A DNA stretch of 64,000 bases, from assembly GCA_034509755.1 (NCBI GenBank), contig CM067552.1:13673001-13737000 (forward strand). Direction: 5' to 3'. This document shows positions 11,455 through 23,888 of this stretch, one piece after another. Under the pieces are notes generated by a model. The model did no database searches. It was given only the letters and a program-made list of their open reading frames with translations, and was not told the DNA's origin. The DNA comes from Anisodus tanguticus (taxonomy: Eukaryota; Streptophyta; Magnoliopsida; Solanales; Solanaceae). Numbering within the stretch: the first letter of the stretch is position 1; each line of letters starts with the position of its first letter. The position numbers and the translations under genes were made by a program.

Positions 11455-12796
11455 TAACAACATACCCAGTGAAATCCCACAATGTGAGCTCTGGGGAAGG
11501 TAGAGTGTACATAGACCTTACCTCTACCTTGGTAGGTAGAGTGTACATAGACCTTACCTCTACCTTGGTAGGTAGAGCGGCTGTTTCCGAGAGACCCTCG
11601 GCTCAAGACAAGGCACAATCTCAATAAAAGTAAAGTATGACAAACAAAGTGAGTAAGTCATGATAGCGAATTCTGAAAGGAAAGAAGCAAAAGAGAAGCA
11701 ATATCTAATACAGGTAAATAAGACAAACAAAATACACATAGTAGCATAAATCAAAATCAAGGGACTATAAGGCAATAATGTGCCTACCAGTATGCTAGGC
11801 TAAGAGAGCCTATAATAATATTACTACAATTGCCAGTTTGTAAGCTTAGGTAGGACTACACTAGACTACCTACAACCCTTCTACCCTAATACGTTTCCTC
11901 CATAATCCCTATCTAAGATCATGTCCTCAGTGAGTTTTACATGTTCCATATCCCGTCTAATCACCTCTCCCCAATACTTTCTCGGCCTACCTCTACCCCT
12001 CCTAAACCCGTCCATAGCCAACTTCTCACACCTCCGCACTGGGGCATTTGTATCTCTCCTCTACATGTGCCCAAACCATCTCAACCTCACTTCTCGTATC
12101 TTATCCTCCACTGAGGCCACTCCAACCCTGGCGCAGACATCATCATTTCTAATTTTATCCCTCCTTGTATGCCCACACATCTTTTATCTTTTGGGTGTGC
12201 AAAGTCTTGACCGGACGACACTCCGCCCCATACAATATAGTCGGTCTAGCCACCACCCTATAGAACTTGCCTTTAAGTTTTGGTGGCACCTTTTTATCGC
12301 ACAAAACTCCAGATGCGAGCCTCCATTTCATCAACCCTGCCCAAATATGATGTGTGACATTGTCATCAATCTCTCCATTCCCTTAGATAATCGACCCGAG
12401 GTACTTGAAGTTCCCTTTATTTGGAATATCTTGAGTACCAAGCCTCACCTTCACGCCTGTCTCAAGGTCGCTCCCGTTACTAAACTTGCACTCCAAGTAT
12501 TCTGTCTTGGTCCTACTCAGCCTGAACCTTTTAGACTCTAGAGTTTGTCTCCAAACCTCCAGCTTAGCGTTCACACCCCTGCGAGTCTCATCAATCAGGA
12601 CTATGTCATCTGCGAATAACATACACCATGAAACCTTCCCTTGTATTTGTCGCGTCGGTCTCCATCACCAAGGCAAATAGGAATGGGCTAAGAGTTGATC
12701 CCGGGTGCAGATTCAGCTCATCTCCTTCCTTAAAGTCGAGTGGCTTCCCATCATCACTGGGAAGTGCTCCGAGTCTCCTCTTACTGTCTGTACCCT
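11455..12796 (-). mobile_element. 5'-truncated RTE-type LINE with reverse transcriptase catalytic motif
   Basis: This minus-strand copy extends further 5' than the one at 1.3 kb. The frame 12383-12622 reads LFADDIVLIDETRRGVNAKL, containing the reverse transcriptase FADD catalytic motif, followed by ESKRFRLSRTKTEYLECKF and FKYLGSII. The downstream C-terminal domain and 3' UTR are present in broken frames. The short 3' tail at 11455-11461 is only two or three TTG units. Homology with the copy at 45-49 kb ends at about 12796, after the sequence corresponding to 46517, so the endonuclease and N-terminal reverse transcriptase are missing. Confidence 0.88.
11500..11573 (-). repeat. Tandem duplication of 37 bp in the LINE 3' UTR
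   Basis: The block GTAGAGTGTACATAGACC...TACCTTGGTAG occurs twice back to back. In the other LINE copies (1.3, 24.1 and 45.2 kb) it occurs once, so the duplication is specific to this copy. Confidence 0.8.
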
Positions 12797-13484
12797 GGTC
12801 TTCATTTCAACTAATTGTTAAAATAATTGATTCGTAGGAAGAAACATACGCACGTATCAAGGAGCATGATCTTCATTCCAACTAATTGTTAAATATACAT
12901 AACCATAATAAAAATTAATTGACAGAAAAAGGAAGTAGGAAGAAAACTATAAGCTAATGTTTTGGATGGCACGCGGCGACAAGGGCCTGCCTCGCCTTTT
13001 TAGAGGTGAGCGGCGAGACGCTCACCCTTTTTAAGTGCGGCGCCAATAAATACCAAAAAATTAAAATATTTAATTGCATATAGAAATAATCAAATTCTCA
13101 ATAGCAATAACATATTAGCAAATATTTCAATTCAAAAATTAAAAGTAGATAGTAGATACTAAAAGTCTAGAACTTGAATGACTGAATAATTCATAAGACA
13201 AGCAATACTAAAAGTCAAACAATATTAAAAGTCTATTCTAATTTTTATTCAAGATTTCCAAGTTGAACAAAAAAATCTGGGCAGAAAATTAAAGAGTAAA
13301 AATAGAGGAAAGAAAATAGATGATAGACCAACAGAGAAAATCTGTGCAAAAAATCAGAGGAAAGAAGCTGTGTACCAGAATAAGAAGAAAAAGAAGAATA
13401 AAATAAAAGAATCTAAAGAAGCGCGAACATAACTATGGTTTAGGTTAAGTTCTAATGCCACACGACAAAGTTATTGTGTATGCT
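12797..13484. other. No gene; short GC-rich palindromic segment
   Basis: AT-rich DNA. At 12990-13025 there is a GC-rich stretch with inverted GCCTCGCC / GGTGAGCGGCGAG elements followed by GCTCACC. An 18-bp sequence ending AACTAATTGTTAAA occurs at 12799 and again at 12870. I cannot assign the segment to a family. Confidence 0.4.
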
Positions 13485-13939
13485 TCGACATAATTGAGGA
13501 AGCACGAGCAGAACTATCCAAGTCATGATCTTGAGTTAGCAGCAATGGTTTTTGCCCTGAAGATATGGAATAATTATTTATATGGAGTTCATGTTGATAT
13601 CTTTACTAACCACAAAAGTCTTTAGTATATTTTCCGGTAAAAGGAGTTGAATCTAAGGTAGAGAAGATGGCTTGAGTTGCTGAAAGATTATGATGTTGAT
13701 ATCCTATACTATCCCGACAAAGCTAATGTAGTAGCAGATGCCTTAAGTTGTAAGTCTATGGGCAGTCCGAGATATGTAGCAGCTGAGAAGATGCTGATGA
13801 CTGGGGATCTATATCAGTTGGTTAGTTTGAGAGTTTGATTGCTTGACTCAGGTGACGAAGATGTTGTTATCTAGGATGTTGCAGAATCATCTTTGATAGT
13901 AGAGGTGAAAGGGAGATAGATATTACCACACAAGACTGG
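13485..13939 (+). pseudogene. Gypsy RNase H fragment
   Basis: Broken frames read EQNYPSHDLELAAMVFALK, then WNNYLYGVHVDIFTNHKSL, then LLKDYDVDILYYPDKANVVADALS. This is the diagnostic Ty3/gypsy RNase H order, ending just before the integrase zinc-binding region. It resembles the pol fragment at 29432-30085. Several in-frame stops are visible. It is cut on its right by a gypsy LTR in the opposite orientation at 13940. Confidence 0.85.
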
Positions 13940-14548
13940 TGTCATGTGTACAAGAACCACTAAGAATGATTACAAGTCTAAATTGACTAATACATTGTAT
14001 GAAGTGTAAGGAAGATAGAAATAGTAAAGAAAGACAGAAGCAGATAGGCGCTACAAATCAGCCCGGTAGATCACCCCGAATCTCCGAAATCAACATTCCC
14101 AACTCAGTGGTGGCCCATAAGCTCTACACGAACTCAAATCTAAGTCTGCACCAAAAATAGTACAGCAAGTGTAGTATGAGTATAGGAAGCACGTGTACTC
14201 AATATATCTCATACACCGACAATGAAAATAGTGATGAAGTATTTAACAAAAGCCTTATTATCTTATTATTTTACCTCAACCCGAAATGATCAATAACATG
14301 ATGGAGAATAATCAATTTCCAAGTAAGTCAAATAGGTAGTTAATCAAATAATCAGGCAATCGGGTAGAAAATCTAAACTCAATCATCCAAGTAGGAGCAA
14401 CAATATAGATAATCAGATAAGGAGAAGTATGATAATGCAATGCAGTAATATGCCTCAAGTACCAAATCCTCTCTCCAATTGTATATGCACGCAACTCCTT
14501 GGTAATCTTTGGGAGTTCGTGACCCATGGGGGACTTGCGAAGTATATA

Positions 14549-14745
14549 TACACGTCGTAGGCATACAACCCGAGCCAACCATAAATAATCAGTTGCAGGC
14601 GTACAAACTAAGCCAACCATGTTACAATCCATTGTTGTCATGCACCCGAGCTAACCATAATTAAATCCGTTGTTGTCATGTAACTCGAGCCAACCATAAT
14701 TTAATCTGTTACAAGCATGCAACCCGTGTCAACCATATACCTATG
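14549..14745 (-). repeat. Minisatellite 1 in the gypsy LTR, unit about 40-43 bp
   Basis: Four to five diverged units each carry an RAGCCAACCAT or CTAACCAT core and a GCATRCAACCCG-like segment. They sit immediately beside the second array. Confidence 0.65.
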
Positions 14746-14804
14746 CATGATACAACACAAAATAGAGTGAATATCTTAGTAATCCAAACTCTAGGGTCCA
14801 CACG

Positions 14805-15190
14805 TTCAAGTAAGTTCATCAATAATTCAAGACTTAGTAGCCAACAAGTTCAAGTAAGTTCGTCACAACTGGACTTAATAGCCAAGAAGTTCAAGTAAGT
14901 TCATCACAAATCTGGACTTAATAGCCATAAAGTTTAGGTAAGTTCATCACAAATCTGGACTTAATAGCCAATAAATTTAGGTAAGTTCATCACAAATCTA
15001 GACTTAATAGCCAACAAGTTTAGGTAAGTTCATCACAAATCTAGACTTAATAGCCAACAATCTAGGTAAGTTCATCACAAATCTGGACTTAATAGCCAAC
15101 AAATTTAGGTAAGTTCAACAACAGTTCAGACAGAGTAGCCGCTATGTTCAGATAAGTTGATCAATGAATCAAACTTAAGAGCCAACAATC
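14805..15190 (-). repeat. Minisatellite 2 in the gypsy LTR, nine units of about 43 bp
   Basis: TAAGTTCATCAC cores begin at 14811, 14855, 14896, 14939, 14982, 15025, 15067, 15110 and 15153. Each unit also holds CTGGACTTAATAGCCAA. The central units are the most alike, and the outer ones decay, as expected from unequal exchange or replication slippage. Confidence 0.9.
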
Positions 15191-15784
15191 AATATATCTT
15201 ACCAACATATATATCAAGAGTGTATGAGGTTCTTTAAGATGAAAATCACAATAACAATTATGTCTACATATAACACATAACAGCTAATACCCACATAGTT
15301 TGGCATTCTGACCACATACATAAATGACTCAAAAATGATACTCCCAAATTATGGCACCGGTACTCGTATCAATGCCCATCACATCATGGATACGAGACCC
15401 CTGTTACTTCCTTACCCCTTATTATTTTTATTTTAATCTTTACTCAACAAAAAAGCTCCTCAAATGAATTCTGGAAAGTCTTAACATACCTTGAATGCCG
15501 AGCAAACACGCCACAAATATCAAAATTATGCCTTTCCCTTCTGTAAAGCCTTAGAATGCTCCAAGACCATCAAATACATAATTTACATGAGTATCAAGTC
15601 CGTGAACACCCATATTGCTATATTGTAATTTTGGACTAAAAAAGGCGATCCGAGCCTTGAAGGAAAAAAACTATAAATTTCCCCCAAAATCAGTTTACCC
15701 ATGTATAGAGCCTATATCAAGAAACTGATCCAAAAGACTTTGATTCGACTGGGTTCAAGTCGTGGAAACAACATTTTATAGATA

Positions 15785-15880
15785 TGAGGTAAGGCTGCCT
15801 ATAAGACCTTTATGGTCCGGTCCTTCCCCGGACCCCGCGCATAGGCGGAGCTTAGTGCACCGGGCTGCCCTTTTTTTATA
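15785..15880 (+). mobile_element. Short SINE-like fragment
   Basis: A compact GC-rich block contains GGTCCGGTCCTTCCCCGGAC, then GCGCATAGGCGGAGCTTAGT, and ends GCACCGGGCTGCCC before a T run. I recall this as a common interspersed repeat in eudicot (including Solanaceae) genomes, usually classed with SINEs. The family is uncertain, no target duplication is visible, and it lies inside the LTR at 13940-16974. Confidence 0.45.
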
Positions 15881-16974
15881 ATCTTAACTTAGGGCTTTAA
15901 AATTTCAAAAGGTGACCCCGAACTCTGACGATCAAATAATAATTTTTCTTTAAAAATAGTTTGCCCTCAACTCAAGGGACTTATATCAAGAAAACCCAGT
16001 CAACAAGGCTCCAACTTTACCTTCAATATCTTATTTTTCGGAAAAATCCAACCTAGGGTAAAATCCCAATTGTCCAACACCCAATCATGAAATCAACTCA
16101 AATAATGTAAGAAATAAATGGAGTACCATGAAATAAGGTTTAGATTCTTACACCTAAGCCAATACGAGAAGAATGTCTTTGAAATCGCTCCGAGCTCCCA
16201 AACTTGTGAGAAAAATGACTAAATCCCAAAACAAGTGAAAGAAATGTAGCTGCTCCAGCCTGAATCACATTCTAGATGATCCTGAAATTCACCTTTGACA
16301 ATTCCAACATAATGGTTGTGAAATTCCACCTAAGATAGCCTTCTGAATCACCGAATTTGGCCTTAAAATGAGAGATATGATATTTTGAAATTTTAAAGAA
16401 AGTCTTAAATTTATGGACAAAATTAGAGACATACCGGTATTTTCAAAATTATTGCACCGAAAAATTCAGCAATTGCAAAATCTTAGTTTTAGCACCCGAA
16501 AATCATCCAAAACCTTCCGAACACAAACCATATATGTTTTTCAATCATAAAATACACTACGAACCTGCTCGTGCACTAAAAAAACTGAAAATAGGTCGTC
16601 TTGATCCGATGTTAATCGTGGTCAAGTCTCAATCTTAACTTAACTAGTTTCTTAACTAATGACCCAAATAATACCCGAAACCTTCAGGACCCAAGCCAAC
16701 TACTCGACTATGCCATAATCATGTTTCGGATCTCATGAAATCGGCGAAGCTCCGACACAGACCTATGTACCCTCGATGTTTACTTTGGTCAAACTTCCTT
16801 ATTTTCTTAACTGAAGAACTTTAAATTTTACTAAAAATGATTTGAAATCCACTTGATTGCCTCGGGAATCGTGTCATCCATCCTCTCAAGTCACAAAATA
16901 CCAAGACGAAGCTACAAGAAGGGTAATTTGAGGGAAAAGTCTAAAAGATAAAAAAGACCTAGCAGATCATTACA

Positions 16975-18486
16975 TGAAGCAATGTCTTCCTCAGAAGCAC
17001 AATTTTAGAAAGAGGGAAACAATAGTGACATAGAGGCTATATTAAATAACCATACTTGGAAATTGCTTGATCTTTCTCCAGGAAACAAACCTTTAGGTTT
17101 CGAATGGATTTTCAAGCGGAAAATGAAAGATGATGACGCTATTAACAAATATAAGGAAAGACTTATTGTCAAGGAATTCAGACAATGAGAAGGCCTTGAT
17201 TATTTTGACAAATACTCACCGGTGATGAGGATTACATCAATTTGATTGTTAATATCATTGATCGCAGTGTATGACCTTAAAATCTATCAAATGAATGTGA
17301 AAACAACTTTTAAAGTGTATATTTGGAGGAATATATCTACATGGATCAACCCAAGGGTTTGTAGTTCCCGAAAAAGAAAAGAATGTGCATCAACTTGTTA
17401 AGTCACTTTATGGACTTAAACAATCACCCAAACAATGGCATGCAAAATTTGACCAAACAATATTGACAAAGGAATTTAAGATTAATGAGTGATAAATGTG
17501 TTCACATTAAGAACGCTCCAAATCACATAGTCATTTTTTGCTTAAATATTGATGATATATTGATAATGAGCAATTACCGACATAAATGCTACTAAGTGTA
17601 TGCTTTCTAGCAAGTTTGATGTGAAAGGCTTAGGAGTTGTTGATTTCATTTGAGGAATTAAAATCCATAGGACTTCTCAAAGGCTAGCATTGTCTCAATC
17701 TCATTACATTAAAATGGTACTTGAAAAATTCAAGTATTTGGATTTCAAAGTTACAAAGACTCCAATTGACGTAAATTTTGCTCTTACAAAGAACCAATAT
17801 CAAAACAAGTCTCAATTGGACTATGTTCGAGTGTGGGGAAATTTGATGTACATTATGAATTGTACACAACCAGATATAGCTTATGCATAAGTAGGTTGAG
17901 TCGTTACATAAGTACTCCCGACCAAACTAATTGGATGACAATAAAACGAGTTTCAGTGTATTTAAAATACACCCAAGACTATGATTTACACTATAATAAA
18001 TATCCAGAGGTTATTGAAGGATATAGTCATGTAAATTGAATCACCGGATCATCTGAAGTTAAATCCACAGGCATATATGTTTTTACCATTGGAGGAGGAG
18101 CAGTGTCTTAGAGATCATCTAAATAGACATGCATCGCTCGCTCTACAATGGAGTCTGAATCTATAACTTTGGATAAAGCTGGTGAAGTAGCAAAATGACT
18201 ACAGAATTTCTTGGAAGATATTTCTTTTTGGCTTAAACCTGTGGCACCTATATGCATACATTGTGATAGTCAAGTTGCAATATGGAAGGCTAGAAGTGTT
18301 ATGTATAACGAGAAATCACGTCACATATGACGAAGATATAATACCATTTGAAAATTATTATCTAGTGGAATAATCACAATTGGCTATGTAAAGTCAAATG
18401 ATAATGTGTCGGATCCACTTACAAAAGGCCTAACTAAAGAGACGATTGATAAATCATCAAAGAGAAAGGGATTATGGAAACTATAA
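16975..18486 (+). pseudogene. Copia pol 3' half: reverse transcriptase to RNase H
   Basis: This is degenerate Ty1/copia pol. In order: HTWKLLDLSPGNKPLG and EWIFKRKMK at the start of reverse transcriptase (about 17050-17130); KSLYGLKQSPKQW (about 17400); a long open piece 17690-17890 with LSQSHYIKMVLEKF and MYIMNCTQPDIAYA; the RNase H start near 18040; an MESESITLDKAGE-like stretch (about 18150); and DPLTKGL near 18413-18436, ending LWKL-stop at 18486. The catalytic YVDD region is corrupted. It begins abruptly at 16975 next to a gypsy LTR, so gag, protease and integrase are missing. A related, shorter copy lies at 34860-35350. Confidence 0.87.
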
Positions 18487-19052
18487 GTCATCATAATGAT
18501 AACTCCATCTAGATGATTGGAGATCTCAAAATCTAGGTTCAAGGAGATAGAACAAAGTTATGAACGATGGTTCAACATTGTCATCAAAATCAATCCATTC
18601 TTATGATAAGACAATATTCAAGAAAATGATAAAGCGCTAAGGCTTTTTAATGATTTCTAAGTTTGAATTGTATGAGAAAACAATGTGTCTACGGGTTACA
18701 CATTTAAAAATCACTTATGTGAGTGTGAAGTGTAAGCTAATTCAAGGAGAATTAGTGTAAGGTTAGTTCTCTACGCACTCATGAAATCAAGCGTTGTTCA
18801 TTTCTGAAACGAACATAACAATGAGAACCAATAACAGTTAAGGGTTAATTTTGTGGCATATGTTGTCTAGGTATATATTAAAGATTGACGGTTCAAGAAT
18901 ATCAAATCTACCGATTGATCAAGTATACCCGATATATGTTCACTATGAAAACTTCAAAGAAAAACCTACTTACTCAGATGTGATTAATCCTTTCTTGTAA
19001 ATCACACAGTTTTTCCATGCATATTTTCATAATTCCCCATTCATGTGGGGGT
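18487..19052 (+). other. Copia 3' untranslated region and polypurine tract
   Basis: This non-coding segment matches 35355-35903, sharing for example TACGGGWTTACACATTTAA and TCAAGGAGAATT. It ends in TCATGTGGGGGT, a polypurine tract that would prime plus-strand synthesis, directly before the LTR start at 19053. Confidence 0.7.
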
Positions 19053-19640
19053 TGTTGGGCTCTAAAGACTTTCAAGTATAGGGCTTTAAAGATGAAGTGT
19101 GAATTGGAAAATGGTGGGAAATAAAATTGGATGAAAATGAAATTTGAAAAAGTTATTTTTCACGTGAACTTTCTCCCACATTGGTAAAGGAAAGAAACAT
19201 TTGTGTGCTTATATATAGAAGCACATCTTGTAGCTCATAAAGAGTTGAGAAGAGATTCTTCCGTCGTGTCATCTTCATCGCTCGGCTCGGCTTCGAATTT
19301 GAATTTGGTCAAATGATCTGATTGGTTGATAAATTTTTTGGATCAAATTTATTTACATTTTCATTATTTTATTTTATTTAATTCCTTAAGATTGTTATCT
19401 TTATGTTTCCTTTACTAGAATAATAAACGGTGAAGTTTTTATATCTTTAAACTAAATACAAAATAAAAGGATTTACTCGGTGAAGTTTTTATATCTTCAA
19501 ACCGAGTAAGAATCAGAGTAGAAAAATTAAAGGATTTTAGTCTCCAAAACAAAAGTAGAAAATCACAAAGTTTTAATCTCTCAAAAACATAAAGTAGATG
19601 AGTACATAAATTATTAACTAAATAGAATTTAATTAGTTGA
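19053..19640 (+). mobile_element. Copia 3' LTR (TGTTGGG family), right edge approximate
   Basis: The LTR opens TGTTGGGC after the polypurine tract. The part at 19141-19345 matches 36207-36420, including CACATTTGTGTGCTTATAT-like and TAGCTCATAAAGAG blocks around a TATATA-type promoter. A 20-bp piece, GGTGAAGTTTTTATATCTT, is repeated at 19430 and 19480. I could not locate the terminal CA, so the end is an estimate. Confidence 0.6.
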
Positions 19641-19878
19641 TATATAATGTGGTAGCATGCATGAAATATGTGGAAGATAATATTCAAGGTAGTAAGCTGT
19701 GAATTAGGCTTACATTAATACTTGAAAATTATTCTTGAGATCATGAAAATAATATGCATATATCATTTTGGTCAATAAAGATATACATATGTTAGTGTGA
19801 TAAGAACAAGATATCAAAAAATTAAAATGCCTTATTGATAAGTTCTAGTTTACCTAAGAACTTGTGGGAGAAAGATAT
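19641..19878. other. No gene recognised
   Basis: AT-rich sequence between the Copia LTR and the gypsy solo LTR. It ends in GATAT, the candidate left target duplication of the solo LTR. Confidence 0.4.
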
Positions 19879-22567
19879 TGTCACTACCCAAAATTCCATT
19901 GTGCTGTGAGGGCACATACCCTAACCCGTAGGCGAAACCTACTCATACAATCTAAGAACATGAGGAAATTAAATAAGTAGAAGAGAAGTAATTAACAAGT
20001 CTTTAAACAGAAATACAAGTCTGAACTGAAATAGCAACACTGTCCTAAAGTAAATGACAGAAATATAAAGATAGATAAAGAGATTCAGTGCTGGGAATGC
20101 ATCATCAGCTCACCCTAAATTCTCTAAATGGTTACCTCGGACTAATCACGATCAGCTACTCCGTCACCTCCTGGCTCGGTACCTGCACATAAGTGTAGCA
20201 AGGGTAGAGTGAGTACGGGAAACACGTATACTCAACAGCATTGTCAACCGATCCTAGATATAATGGTGGAGAGGGTTGATACTTTTCGATACCTCTCTAC
20301 TAGGTAGTCACTTAGGCATAATATAATCCATTAACCAACCTAACAGTAAATCTACGATTCAATAATGTACAAGTTCTCTCTTAATCTCAAGTTCGCACAA
20401 GATTTAGCCTAAACCCCATAATTGTGTGTCTAGTCCCATCAAACCACACAACTCAACCTCACAACAGTTACAATCTCAAGTATCAATAGTTCTTCTATTA
20501 AGTCACAAGATCAAGTAGTCTATCAGAAATCAACATCGAGTACACACAACATCAAATACATATAAAAATAAAGATAATATGTATGTATGCAATGGCCATA
20601 TGTACCCGGTATACATACACTGCTATAGTACCTACTTCACATGACCCATGGGGGACACATGAGGTCCATATACTCATCCAGAATGTCCCATCGGATACCA
20701 ACTCTGTGGCTAAAGTGTGATCAACAGTCATCACTCTCATAAACATGTACAGTGTCCTTTACCTGACTTTTCAAGCCATTCCACAATAACATATCAGTAA
20801 ACCAATGCCAATGATATAATGTATGTATGATATGGATATGCGTACACCATCAAATCAACATAATCAGTTTAATCAATATTTATTAGTTTCCATTAAAGAG
20901 TTCAGATGAGATGTGGAGTGATGAATTCATGACAAGTCAAATCATAATATCATATCAAATGGATACAAGCCTAAGTAAACAACAATCATACCAACCTAAC
21001 AGACTCTTTCACCGCACATCGTGGCCCGAAGGAGAAACACGTAAACTCCTTCACATGCATAATTTTTAGTTCATTAATCACCCCATTAAGTTCACTCGAT
21101 ACTGTATTAGTTCTCGTCACTTAACTTTTATGAGACCTCGAATTCTCATTACTCACCTTATTTCATTACAACACATACCAACACGTAATGCTACACTAGA
21201 GTCTAGAAAGTCTTAACTTGCATGGATAGAGCCGAAGAAGTCATGCGGTAGCTTTCCCCTTTCGTAGTGCCTCCCCACGAACCCACTCTAATCATTCATA
21301 TCGATAATATGAGTTTACGATCTAGTTGATACCCATAAGCTAGTTTACAAAGGAACCCTGGGTCCACATTACCAAATTATGAACTTTTCTACCCAAATAG
21401 GATCCATACATGCTAGCTAGTCATAATAGCAAGTTAATTTAACAACGGACCCCAATTGGGTCCTCAATTTCAAGATAAGGCAAAATCTCCTATTTAAAAC
21501 CCTAGAATTTCCCCCAATTCTTTAAAAGGGATTAAGCATGCAATTGGTCAATTAATTAACATCTACAAGTCAATTAAATCATTAATATACAAAACCCATA
21601 ACAATAGTCCACTAATTAACTCCAAATTCTCAATTGAGACTCTCTTATTCTTAACATAGTCAAATTTCCCTTCCCCAACATGGATTCAAGCCTATAATAA
21701 TGGAATATATCAATATGATTGACAAAGATTAGGATTTAGAAGTTACCTAGATGAAGAGCCTCAAATATCCTCCTTGAATCTGCCAAAAATGTGCTTAAGG
21801 ACTTGGAAAATGGAAAATGAGAACAAATGGTTCAGTCTAGGGCATAAATCACTACTGCTACAGTGCCTTTATCGCGATCGCAAGACCCCTTACGTGATCG
21901 CATAGGCTAACTTGACTCGACCCCGATGGACTCATCGCGATCGCGAATAGGACCACGCGATCGCAAAACACTGCGACTCAGCCCTCTCCCAGGCGCATGT
22001 CCACGCGACCATGACCACTACCCCTACGATCGCGATAGCGAAGAATGAAACCAGATAACAAGCACTAGATTTTTTTGTTTCACCCCAACTCTGAATTAGC
22101 ACTCGAAAATCATTCAGAAACCAAATAACACAAACCAAACATGCATTCTTATCAGAAAACACATTCCGTATACCCTAGCGCACTCAAAATTCCCAAAAAA
22201 GGTCTCTAAGGTATGAATTTGACTAAAGTCAACTATAATTTTACAACTAAACTCCCAAAACTCACCAGGTTGCCTCGAGAACCAAACCGAAGGCTCGACT
22301 AAGTCATAAATATCATTTCGGAGCTAATGGAACCAATGAAACTATGAACAGAGCACATTTACCCAAAAGTCAACTATATGTCAAACTTCTCCACTCTCTT
22401 AACTTATAATTTCTCAAACCTACCAAAGTGGGTCCGAAACCTACCCAACCACCTCGAAAAACGTGCCACCCATCCTCGTAAGTCACAAACAATAAAATAA
22501 AGGATCAAGGTGAGTAATTTGGGGATTTCAAGGTAAAACAAGCAAAACAACTTTTCAAGTCATTACA
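19879..22567 (-). mobile_element. Gypsy solo LTR, 2.7 kb, with near-matching target duplication
   Basis: On the minus strand it runs from TGTAATGACTTG at 22567 to GGTAGTGACA at 19879. It is a complete LTR of the same family as 3541-5515 and 13940-16974, with no internal region attached on either side. The flanking pentamers are GATAT (19874-19878) and AATAT (22568-22572), matching at four of five positions. This fits a solo LTR formed by LTR-LTR recombination. Open frames inside (20552-20746, 21932-22162) are incidental. Confidence 0.78.
21870..22035 (-). repeat. Cluster of GCGATCGC-type palindromes in the LTR
   Basis: CGCGATCGC or its variants (ACGTGATCGC, ACGATCGCG) occur at least five times in about 165 bp of otherwise AT-rich LTR. 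Some copies are palindromic and CpG-bearing. Confidence 0.7.
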
Positions 22568-23092
22568 AATATCCTTACGGCTAGCCGATATTCAATCGAG
22601 TGACCTATAGTAACACATCCATTACAAATATCCTTTTCGAGTCATTACAAATATCCTTACAGCTAGCGGATATTCTCATCCGATATACCACCAATAGTAA
22701 AGGATTTCATTTTCTAGTTCATAAATCAGAAAATTCCAACATTCATATTAATAAAATGATAGAATTAGTCAATGCTGATTTATTTACATTGTAGTATTAT
22801 CACAACCCCTCAATACTTGTTTTTGGTGGATATTGATATGGTAGTTTGTGAAATTTTCACATAACTCGTTTCGTCACGGTGAAGACTAGTTGATCGAACT
22901 AGTCATTTGATGGTTGATCATATGTCCTTTCAATAAAGGTCATGATCTTTAATTTCCTGAAGAAATGTCACTTAAAATATAATATTCTTTCATGACCGGA
23001 TGTCACTTGAAAGGTTGTCACTTTTCATTATAAGATGTGTTTGTTGGAAGATAGCTCTTTTGTAAAGACAAGACTATTTTTAATCATAGAAG
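22568..23092. other. Unclassified, with a short local duplication
   Basis: A block CATTACAAATATCCTTA...GCTAG beginning 22561 recurs at 22645, and a shorter part at 22620, so this short stretch has been duplicated. A 64-codon frame (22600-22794) has no recognised motif. Nothing else can be assigned. Confidence 0.4.
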
Positions 23093-23651
23093 TGTCACAC
23101 CCCAAACCAGAAGCGTACGACTATTACCCAAGCCTTACTTACCGAACATCAATATACAAGAATTAACGACACTCCTTACATATAAACGGGCCATTCAGGC
23201 CGCCATTCTAGACTGAATAAAATCGAAGGGCCAAAATGAAAGACTTTACATCGAAACATACGCCAACAAGGCCATACATAACATCTCTAAAAAGGACAAA
23301 CATCTACAAGCCTCTAAGAGTGATATAAACAACACAAGATCAGGACAAGGCCCCTCCATACCCATAACATATACATAAAATCATATCAACTCATGTTAAC
23401 ACCTCTGAAACTAGTGGAGTGCTCTAACACAACTAAGTTGAGAACCTATTGAGGAGGGGTATCAATTTGTCTATCTGGACCTACGGGCATGAAACACAGT
23501 GCCTCCAGCAAAGGGGCATCAGTACGAAGAATGTACTGGTATGTAAGGCAAATAAAACATATATGGTAAGATGAATGTAAGAAAAACACAGTGAGGATCA
23601 ACCTGGAACTCTGAATTGTCAATGAGGGCGTAAATCGTGCATGTTTTTGCT

Positions 23652-23655
<4 letters not shown>

Positions 23656-23687
<32 letters not shown>
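23656..23687. repeat. (TA)16 microsatellite
   Basis: A pure TA run inside the LTR, at the same LTR position as the TA/CA run at 25654-25687. Confidence 0.95.
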
Positions 23688-23691
<4 letters not shown>

Positions 23692-23822
23692 CACTCTGTG
23701 GGGCTATATCATCATTATATCAAGCCACACTTTGGGGCTAATATCATCATATCATACCTAACTATAGTGGTCTCGCACAATAGGTGTTATACCCGACCAA
23801 CTATAGTGTGGTTCGGTTCATA

Positions 23823-23824
<2 letters not shown>

Positions 23825-23885
<61 letters not shown>
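23825..23885. repeat. (AT)30 microsatellite
   Basis: About 60 bases of uninterrupted AT. The equivalent position of the opposite LTR (near 25495) has only a short ATATATAT, so this run has expanded in one LTR only. Confidence 0.95.

Positions 23886-23888
<3 letters not shown>

Larger units (their letters stand above)
13940..16974 (-). mobile_element. Gypsy LTR, about 3.0 kb (TGTAATGAC family)
   Basis: On the minus strand this LTR starts TGTAATGATC at 16974 and ends ACACATGACA at 13940. It shares the CCCATGGGGGAC block (14523), the TATAGCAATATGGGT segment (near 15610) and the overall plan of the LTRs at 3541-5515 and 19879-22567. The flanking pentamers differ (ACTGG left, TGAAG right), and the flanks are a gypsy RNase H on one side and Copia pol on the other. 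It is therefore either a recombined LTR or the remains of a larger element, not a clean solo LTR. Open frames at 14312-14641 fall inside it and are not genes. Confidence 0.72.

Noticed and set aside
14805..15190. The 43-bp array as a CRISPR-like repeat
   Set aside because: The unit is a continuous minisatellite with no unique spacers, in a plant retrotransposon LTR.
13940..16974. A clean solo LTR with target duplication
   Set aside because: The flanking pentamers ACTGG and TGAAG do not match, and the flanks belong to two different retrotransposons.
23825..23885. Long AT run as a replication origin or matrix-attachment element
   Set aside because: It is a simple slippage microsatellite within an LTR; nothing else supports such a role.
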